Positions 5,291-10,014 of a stretch of 10,014 bases of DNA are shown piece by piece; position 1 is the first letter of the stretch; every line of letters begins with the position of its first letter. This DNA comes from an uncultured Bacteroides sp. (GTDB lineage Bacteria > Bacteroidota > Bacteroidia > Bacteroidales > UBA11471). The DNA lies in assembly GCA_905210875.1 (NCBI GenBank), contig CAJLYN010000069.1:1-10014 (forward strand). The letters are read 5' to 3'. Below the pieces are notes generated by a model. The model worked only from the letters and a program-made list of their open reading frames with translations, had not been told where the DNA came from and did not search any database. Position numbers and translations under genes: made by a program.

Positions 5291-8215
5291 ATGCAAAACA
5301 AAGGATTCATAAGGGTTTTAGCAGTTCTGCTGACTTTGGTATGCGTTTTCTACATTTCTTTCTCGTTTGTAACACGTTATTACAACAAGAAAGCCGAGGA
5401 AATTTCCAATGGAGACCCTGTTGCTTACAAGAATTATCTCGATTCCATGGCCACCGAGAAAGTTTATCTCGGCTATTATACGCTGAAACAGTGTAATGAA
5501 ATGGAGGTGGGCCTCGGCCTTGACCTGAAAGGCGGTATGAACGTTACGCTGCAAATTTCCGTAGCCGATGTGTTGCGTTCGCTTTCCAACAACAATCCCG
5601 ACGCCAAGTTCAATGCTGCCCTTGATGCCGCTACGGCCAATCAGGCCGACAATGCCGACTTCTTGGCCATCTTTGTCGACGAATATAAAAAACTCGATCC
5701 CAATATCCGTTTGGCTTCCATATTCAGCACCTACCAGCTGAAAGAGAAAATTGCTCCCAGTGCCACCAACGACGAAGTGGTGTCTGTGTTGCGTGAAGAG
5801 CTGAACAGCGCCATCGACAACTCCTTCAACGTGCTCCGTACCCGTATCGACCGTTTCGGTGTGGTTTCGCCCAACATCCAACGTCTCGAAAAAGACGGCC
5901 GTATCCTTATCGAGTTGCCCGGTGTGAAAGAGCCCGACCGTGTGCGTAAACTCCTCCAAGGTAGTGCCAACCTCGAATTCTGGGAGACTTACAACTTCAA
6001 CGAAATCTACTCTCGCCTGGTTGCTGCCAATGACCTGATTGCCCGCATGGAAAACAACGGCGAACCGGTGGTTGCCGAAGAAAAAAGCGCCGAAGGCGAC
6101 CTTTCGGAATTGACCGGCGAAAACGAGGAAGAGGCATTGTGGAAACGTCAGAATCCGCTTTTCTCCCGCTTGCAACCGGCTATCGCACAGAACGGTCAGC
6201 CTGTGGCCAGCCCGGGTATAGGCTATGCACACTATCGCGATACGGCTGCTGTGAGCGCATACCTCGCTCTGCCGCAGGTGCGTGAAATGCTGCCTACCAA
6301 CCTCCGTTTCTGCTGGACGGTAAAAGCCATCGACGAAAAAGAACAATACTATCAGTTGGTCGCTCTGAAATCGAGTACCGGCGGACGTCCTGCCCTCGAA
6401 GGCGATGTCATCAACGATGCCCGTGAAGATTTCGACCCCCTGACCAACTCTCCCGTTGTGAGCATGACGATGAATGCCGAGGGTACCAAAATCTGGGCCC
6501 AGCTCACCCGCGAGAACATCGGCCGTTGTGTGGCTGTGGTTCTTGACGACCATGTCTATTCGTTCCCTGTTGTCAATACCGAAATTCCCAACGGCTCGTC
6601 TCAGATATCGGGCGGTTTCACTCCCGAAGAGGCCAAAGACCTGGCCAATGTCTTGAAGACCGGTAAAATGGCTGCCAGTGTGAAAATCGTACAGGAAGAT
6701 GTTGTCGGCCCGTCTTTGGGACAAGAGGCTATCCGCAGCGGTGTACTCTCGTTTATATTCGCTCTGGTACTCCTCATGATATACATGATTGGCGTTTATG
6801 GCGTGATACCCGGTCTCGTTGCCAATGTGGCTCTTATCCTCAACCTCTTCTTCACGATGGGTATCTTGGCCTCGTTCCAGGCTGTGCTTACTCTCTCGGG
6901 TATCGCCGGTCTGGTGCTCTCCCTCGGTGTGGCTGTCGATGCCAACGTGCTTATTTATGAACGTTCCAAAGAGGAACTTCGTGCCGGCAAGAGCTTGAAG
7001 AACGCTATTGCCGACGGTTACAAGAATGCCTTCTCGGCCATCTTCGACTCCAACCTGACTTCGGTCATCACCGGTATCATTCTCTTCTACTTCGGTTCAG
7101 GACCTATCAAAGGTTTTGCCACGACGTTGCTCATCGGTATCGTCTGCTCCTTCTTTACCGCTGTGTTCCTTACTCGTCTCTTCTACGAGAGAGGTCTCGA
7201 AAAGAACTGGTTCAAGAAACTTACCTTTACCACTCCTCTTACCCGCAACATGCTGGTAAATCCCGAAATCAACTTCCTTGGTGCCCGTAAAAAAGGATAT
7301 ATCATCTGCTTGGCTATTGTTATTATAGGTGGTGTGTCTTTCGCTCTGCGTGGACTGGACAAGGGTATCGAGTTCTCCGGCGGACGCAACTACATCGTAC
7401 GTTTTGACAAACCGGTGAATACCCAGGATATTGCCAATTTGCTCAAACCTCAGTTCGGAGAGAATATTCCTACGGTCATCACCATCGGTGGCGACAACCA
7501 GGTGCGTATATCGACCAACTACCGCATCGCCGAGTCCGACGAAACTATCGACCAGGAAATTCTGACGATGATTTACAACGGACTGAAAGACGAAGTCGGC
7601 GGTAAGTCGCAGGAGGCATTTGAAACCGAGAATGTGATGAGTATACAGAAGGTGGGACCGAGTATCGCCGAGGATATTACCATCGGTGCCATATGGGCCG
7701 TTATCTTCTCGCTCTTTGCCATTGCTCTTTACGTCTTGTTGCGCTTCCGCGATTTGGCATTCAGTGTCGGTACGCTCGTTTCGCTGGCATTCGATACCTT
7801 GGTCATCTTGGCGGTATATTCGCTCTTCAACGGTCTCCTGCCCTTCTCGATGGAAATCGACCAGACCTTCATCGCTGCCATCTTGACCAACATCGGTTAC
7901 TCTGTCAACGATAAGGTGGTAGTCTTCGACCGTGTGCGCGAGGTTATCGGCCTCTATCCCAAACGTGACCGCGGACTCGTTATCAACGACGCTCTCAACA
8001 GCACCTTGTCGCGTACTATCAGTACCTCGTTGAGTACGGCTCTCGTGCTGCTCTGTATCTTCATCCTTGGTGGCGACACGATACGCAGCTTCTCGTTTGC
8101 CATGTTGCTCGGTGTGATTACGGGTACCTTCTCGACCCTCTTCGTTGCCGTGCCCATCGCTTACGAAATGATGAAGAAGAAATTCGCCAAAATGATGGCT
8201 TCTGAGGTTGCTTGA
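5291..8215 (+). CDS. secDF: Protein translocase subunit SecDF (SecD-SecF fusion)
   Basis: This 974-residue inner-membrane protein uses the proton gradient to help pull exported proteins through the SecYEG channel. The SecD half starts with one membrane helix (about 7-28) and the GLGLDLKGG motif (74-82), then a large periplasmic domain to about 480 including NSFNVLRTRIDRFGVVSPNI. Five membrane helices follow at about 484-635, with GVAVDANVLIYER (546-558); Asp550 aligns with the proton-relay Asp340 of Thermus SecDF. The SecF half starts with a helix near 669-687 and GIEFSGG (692-698), followed by a small periplasmic domain and five helices, with IGYSVNDKVVVFDR (868-881), where Asp874 aligns with Thermus Asp637. 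An acidic, low-complexity insert lies at about 258-282. The fused form and near-1000 length are normal for Bacteroidetes. The ATG at 5291 gives a lysine-bearing start directly before helix one, with no Shine-Dalgarno. yajC is not adjacent. A strong terminator follows. Confidence 0.98.
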   Translation: MQNKGFIRVLAVLLTLVCVFYISFSFVTRYYNKKAEEISNGDPVAYKNYLDSMATEKVYLGYYTLKQCNEMEVGLGLDLKGGMNVTLQISVADVLRSLSNNNPDAKFNAALDAATANQADNADFLAIFVDEYKKLDPNIRLASIFSTYQLKEKIAPSATNDEVVSVLREELNSAIDNSFNVLRTRIDRFGVVSPNIQRLEKDGRILIELPGVKEPDRVRKLLQGSANLEFWETYNFNEIYSRLVAANDLIARMENNGEPVVAEEKSAEGDLSELTGENEEEALWKRQNPLFSRLQPAIAQNGQPVASPGIGYAHYRDTAAVSAYLALPQVREMLPTNLRFCWTVKAIDEKEQYYQLVALKSSTGGRPALEGDVINDAREDFDPLTNSPVVSMTMNAEGTKIWAQLTRENIGRCVAVVLDDHVYSFPVVNTEIPNGSSQISGGFTPEEAKDLANVLKTGKMAASVKIVQEDVVGPSLGQEAIRSGVLSFIFALVLLMIYMIGVYGVIPGLVANVALILNLFFTMGILASFQAVLTLSGIAGLVLSLGVAVDANVLIYERSKEELRAGKSLKNAIADGYKNAFSAIFDSNLTSVITGIILFYFGSGPIKGFATTLLIGIVCSFFTAVFLTRLFYERGLEKNWFKKLTFTTPLTRNMLVNPEINFLGARKKGYIICLAIVIIGGVSFALRGLDKGIEFSGGRNYIVRFDKPVNTQDIANLLKPQFGENIPTVITIGGDNQVRISTNYRIAESDETIDQEILTMIYNGLKDEVGGKSQEAFETENVMSIQKVGPSIAEDITIGAIWAVIFSLFAIALYVLLRFRDLAFSVGTLVSLAFDTLVILAVYSLFNGLLPFSMEIDQTFIAAILTNIGYSVNDKVVVFDRVREVIGLYPKRDRGLVINDALNSTLSRTISTSLSTALVLLCIFILGGDTIRSFSFAMLLGVITGTFSTLFVAVPIAYEMMKKKFAKMMASEVA

Positions 8216-8239
8216 TAAAAGTTGTCCTACCCGATATGA

Positions 8240-8284
8240 AGCGAGGCCCTTTGGAATATTCCGAAGGGCCTCGCTCTGTTTTCC
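8240..8284 (+). terminator. Intrinsic terminator of secDF
   Basis: AGCGAGGCCCTT (8240-8251) pairs perfectly with AAGGGCCTCGCT (8264-8275). The stem extends inward through a T-G wobble and two G-C pairs to a loop of AATATT, for about 15 bp in all. It starts 24 bases after the secDF stop and is followed by CTGTTTTCCC, a short T run. The long GC-rich stem makes termination likely despite the modest T tract. Confidence 0.85.
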
Positions 8285-8775
8285 CGGCGGTGCTGTCGGC
8301 CGGCGTTTGTGTTTGAACGGAAGCTGCTGATTTTGAGGAGATAAAGAGAGATGGGGTGATAGGGAATGAGTCGTAAACAATGTTTCGCGACCCGCTTCGT
8401 GGCCGTGAATTGTTGCAGCGCGCCTTTCGGTTGCAGGAATGTTGGGCGTGTGAGGAGGATTCTTTTGTGAGACAAGCCTGGCTTTCCTCCCGAAGTTTTC
8501 ATGACAGTCCGCCTCTTCCTTTTATGGTAGCGGCATTGTAGCGCGATTGCCTGTGAGAGTCGGTCGACTGGAAGTGCGTGCAAGGCGTTGCTTGCTTCGC
8601 GCGGTGTCGCAAGACATGTGGCGGGTCTGTGTGGTAGCCCTCCCTGGTGTTTGTCGGGATAGTTGTAGTCGAAAGAAAGGGTCCTGTGAAAACCGGCCTC
8701 GATGTACGAAAAAGCCGATGTAGAAGCGTTGAGTTACGAGACGGCGGGAGTGCTGAGAACGAAGAAAACCGGCCG
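8284..8775. other. About 490 bases without a supportable gene
   Basis: The stretch lies between the secDF terminator and the stop of the YqaA gene. Open frames exist here (minus 8227-8583 and 8499-8897, plus 8647-9120), but their translations are Arg/Ser/His-rich, lack family features, and run across the terminator or into the YqaA gene, so I take them as chance. Visible structure is limited: a weak inverted repeat GGAGGA/TCCTCC (8454-8459 and 8485-8490), a small GCAAG/CTTGC stem (8580-8595), and a direct repeat GAAAACCGGCC (8688-8698 and 8764-8774). No tRNA-like T-loop or TAnnTTTG element was found. It may be a 3' untranslated region, an unrecognised RNA, or a decayed gene. Confidence 0.5.
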
Positions 8776-9225
8776 TCAGAAGGCCCATTCCACGCCGATG
8801 GCGATAAGGTAGTAGCGGATACCCTTGCCCAGCAGCATCGAGAGGGAAACGCCCCAGAGATTGGCCCGCATGAGTCCCAGCGCCACGACGATGGCATCGC
8901 CTATGCCGGGAACGAATGCAAAAAAGCCCATGACCGACCCTTTGCCTTGCAGGAAGCGTTGCGCCTTTTCGAGTTTCTCGTGCGAGAGTTTGAGGTATTT
9001 TTCAATCCACACGGTTTTTCCCAGCCGGCCTATGTAGTAGCAGGTCATGCCACCCAGCCAGTTGCCTGCCGTAGCGGCGGCCGTGCAGCCTATGGTGTCG
9101 TATCCGGCGGCGATGAGTAGCCCCAGCACCACTTCGGAGCTGAACGGCAGGACGCTCCCGGCCAGGAACGCCGCAATAAAGAGGCCTGCGTAGCCCCATT
9201 CGCTCAGAGTTGTCAGAAATTCCAT
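8776..9225 (-). CDS. YqaA-family (DedA-related) small inner-membrane protein
   Basis: The 149-residue product resembles YqaA of E. coli, a short relative of the DedA/SNARE-associated (VTT) membrane proteins. DedA proteins are linked to lipid-carrier flipping and membrane homeostasis; what YqaA itself does is not established. Matching landmarks are LAGSVLPFSSEVVL (21-34; compare LSATLLPGNSEVVL in YqaA), GNWLGG with YYIGRLG (54-69), VPGIGDAIVVALGLMRANLW (105-124) and LGKGIRYYL (132-140). The Pro-Gly-x-Gly-Asp stretch is the re-entrant-loop region typical of this superfamily. Length is normal (E. coli YqaA is about 142 residues). The ATG at 9225 is chosen: the frame stays open to 9429, but the extra 68 residues are Arg/Pro-rich shadow of the upstream gene and have no homologous character. 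The start lies 13 bases inside the end of the upstream membrane-protein gene, so the two are almost certainly co-transcribed and perhaps translationally coupled. Confidence 0.88.
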   Translation of the reverse strand: MEFLTTLSEWGYAGLFIAAFLAGSVLPFSSEVVLGLLIAAGYDTIGCTAAATAGNWLGGMTCYYIGRLGKTVWIEKYLKLSHEKLEKAQRFLQGKGSVMGFFAFVPGIGDAIVVALGLMRANLWGVSLSMLLGKGIRYYLIAIGVEWAF

Positions 9226-10014
9226 AGGTAGAGAGTGAGGTAGACGACGGCCACGATGCATACCTGGTAGGCGACGTAGCGGTTGCGGGCGTGTATCAGA
9301 TAGTAGGCGCCGGCCTGTGCGGCGAGAAGATGCAGCAAAGGGAGGAAGTCGCCCATGCGCGACGGGTTGAGCAGGGCATCGGCCGCGACGAAGAGAAAGA
9401 GAACTTCGAGAAAGCGGTTGCTGCGCCATATCTGTATCTTGTTGCGGGAGATGAGGTAGCAGCCCGACAAACAGCTGCCGACGCCTATCAGGGCGATGAT
9501 GCCGAAACGTATGAGGTCGCTGTCGGCGCCCACCTGCATGGCAAACGGCAGATGGGTATCGAGGTCGATAAATGATTCAAACGGATAGAAGAGCGTCAGG
9601 TCAAACAACTGACCGACGCTGTACAGCAGCCACACGGTCGTGGCCACGCCCAGTATCAGGGCCGTGATGGAGCGCCAGGTGAAGGCCTTCATATAGGCCA
9701 GACCCAAGGCGAAGGCTATGAGCCACCAGGCAGCCGGCGGCCACAGCAGGGCTGCGGCGCTGATGAGTAGCCCGATGGCAAAGGCCGCTTCCTGTCCCGG
9801 TTTCTGGTAGCTGCCAAACAGCAGGTAGAGCCACACGACCAGCAGCGGCGACATGACGATGCCGATGTTGAACCGGTCGGCCAGGGCAGGGTCGCAGGCA
9901 TTGAAGAAGAAAAACAGCGTGGCCGGCAGCCATGTGCGTTTCTGCATGAGGTTGCAGGCGTTGTCGAGGCGCAGCAGCAACAGGCCGCTCAGCGTAATGG
10001 CGGCGATGTGGGGG
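9213..10014 (-). CDS. Uncharacterised multi-pass membrane protein, N-terminus beyond the window
   Basis: The visible 266 residues are strongly hydrophobic, with about eight predicted membrane segments, and end in VAVVYLTLYLWNF. The frame remains open to the right edge (PHIAAITLSG precedes the first in-frame TTG at 9980), so the true start lies outside and the gene is partial. A short recognisable element near the visible beginning is LDNACNLMQKRTWLPATLFF. This pattern of a polar linker, a 'KRT-LP' turn and then membrane helices is reminiscent of the Bacteroidetes DUF6427-type membrane proteins, but the resemblance is from memory and weak. No catalytic motif is visible. Charged residues cluster in a likely loop at FESFIDLDTHLPFAMQVGAD. 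It overlaps the YqaA gene by 13 bases, the upstream member of an apparent two-gene (or longer) operon reading leftward. Confidence 0.8.
   Translation of the reverse strand, partial: PHIAAITLSGLLLLRLDNACNLMQKRTWLPATLFFFFNACDPALADRFNIGIVMSPLLVVWLYLLFGSYQKPGQEAAFAIGLLISAAALLWPPAAWWLIAFALGLAYMKAFTWRSITALILGVATTVWLLYSVGQLFDLTLFYPFESFIDLDTHLPFAMQVGADSDLIRFGIIALIGVGSCLSGCYLISRNKIQIWRSNRFLEVLFLFVAADALLNPSRMGDFLPLLHLLAAQAGAYYLIHARNRYVAYQVCIVAVVYLTLYLWNF

Noticed and set aside
5318..6724. Long minus-strand frame (468 codons) within secDF
   Set aside because: Antisense shadow of secDF. The His/Phe/Gly-rich translation matches no family, and the real frame has all SecD motifs.
7097..8380. Long minus-strand frame (427 codons) across the end of secDF and its terminator
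   Set aside because: It reads through the terminator hairpin and mirrors SecF coding sequence; the low-complexity polar translation is not credible as a protein.
8227..8583. Minus-strand 118-codon frame after secDF
   Set aside because: It includes the terminator stem, is Arg/Lys/His-rich without hydrophobic core or motif, and has no promoter or partner gene.
8688..8774. Direct repeat GAAAACCGGCC, considered as a CRISPR or attachment-site signal
   Set aside because: Only two copies of 11 bases, no regular spacers, and no cas, integrase or tRNA nearby. The CCGGCC core is common in this GC-rich sequence.

Overview
The window looks like a chromosomal segment of a Bacteroidales bacterium with moderately high GC. 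The case rests on four things: a one-piece SecD-SecF fusion, a large Ig-like surface lipoprotein of the Bacteroidetes type, several TAnnTTTG promoter elements (the Bacteroidetes -7 consensus), and the near absence of Shine-Dalgarno sequences. Barnesiella or a near relative would fit, but that is an impression and not a proven assignment.

Layout, left to right. (1) Positions 1-235, minus: the first 78 codons of metK (S-adenosylmethionine synthetase), running off the left edge. (2) 236-694: a divergent control region with a probable metK promoter, a hairpin abutting the metK start codon, a plus-strand promoter element, and what looks like a startless coding remnant (580-723). (3) 695-1240, plus: an unrecognised small membrane-anchored protein. 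(4) 1280-1319: a strong hairpin terminator between convergent genes. (5) 1333-3018, minus: a SulP-family anion transporter with a C-terminal STAS domain. (6) 3149-5089, minus: an Ig-like outer lipoprotein. (7) 5090-5290: a compact divergent promoter region with one minus-strand and two plus-strand -7 elements. (8) 5291-8215, plus: secDF, closed by a 15-bp hairpin terminator. (9) 8284-8775: about 490 bases with no supportable gene. (10) 8776-9225 and 9213-10014, minus: a YqaA (DedA-related) membrane protein overlapping the end of a multi-pass membrane protein that enters from the right edge.

Most of the content is core housekeeping and envelope biology: methyl-donor synthesis, anion transport, protein export and membrane proteins. 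SecDF helps the Sec channel export proteins, and the neighbouring lipoprotein is a typical Sec client, so their shared divergent promoter region may coordinate them; that is inference. I see no CRISPR array, transposase, phage gene, toxin-antitoxin pair, tRNA or rRNA, and no convincing undescribed multi-gene system. The points most worth a second look are the hairpin at the metK start, the coding remnant beside the orphan membrane protein, the unexplained stretch after secDF, and the overlapping membrane-protein pair at the right end.
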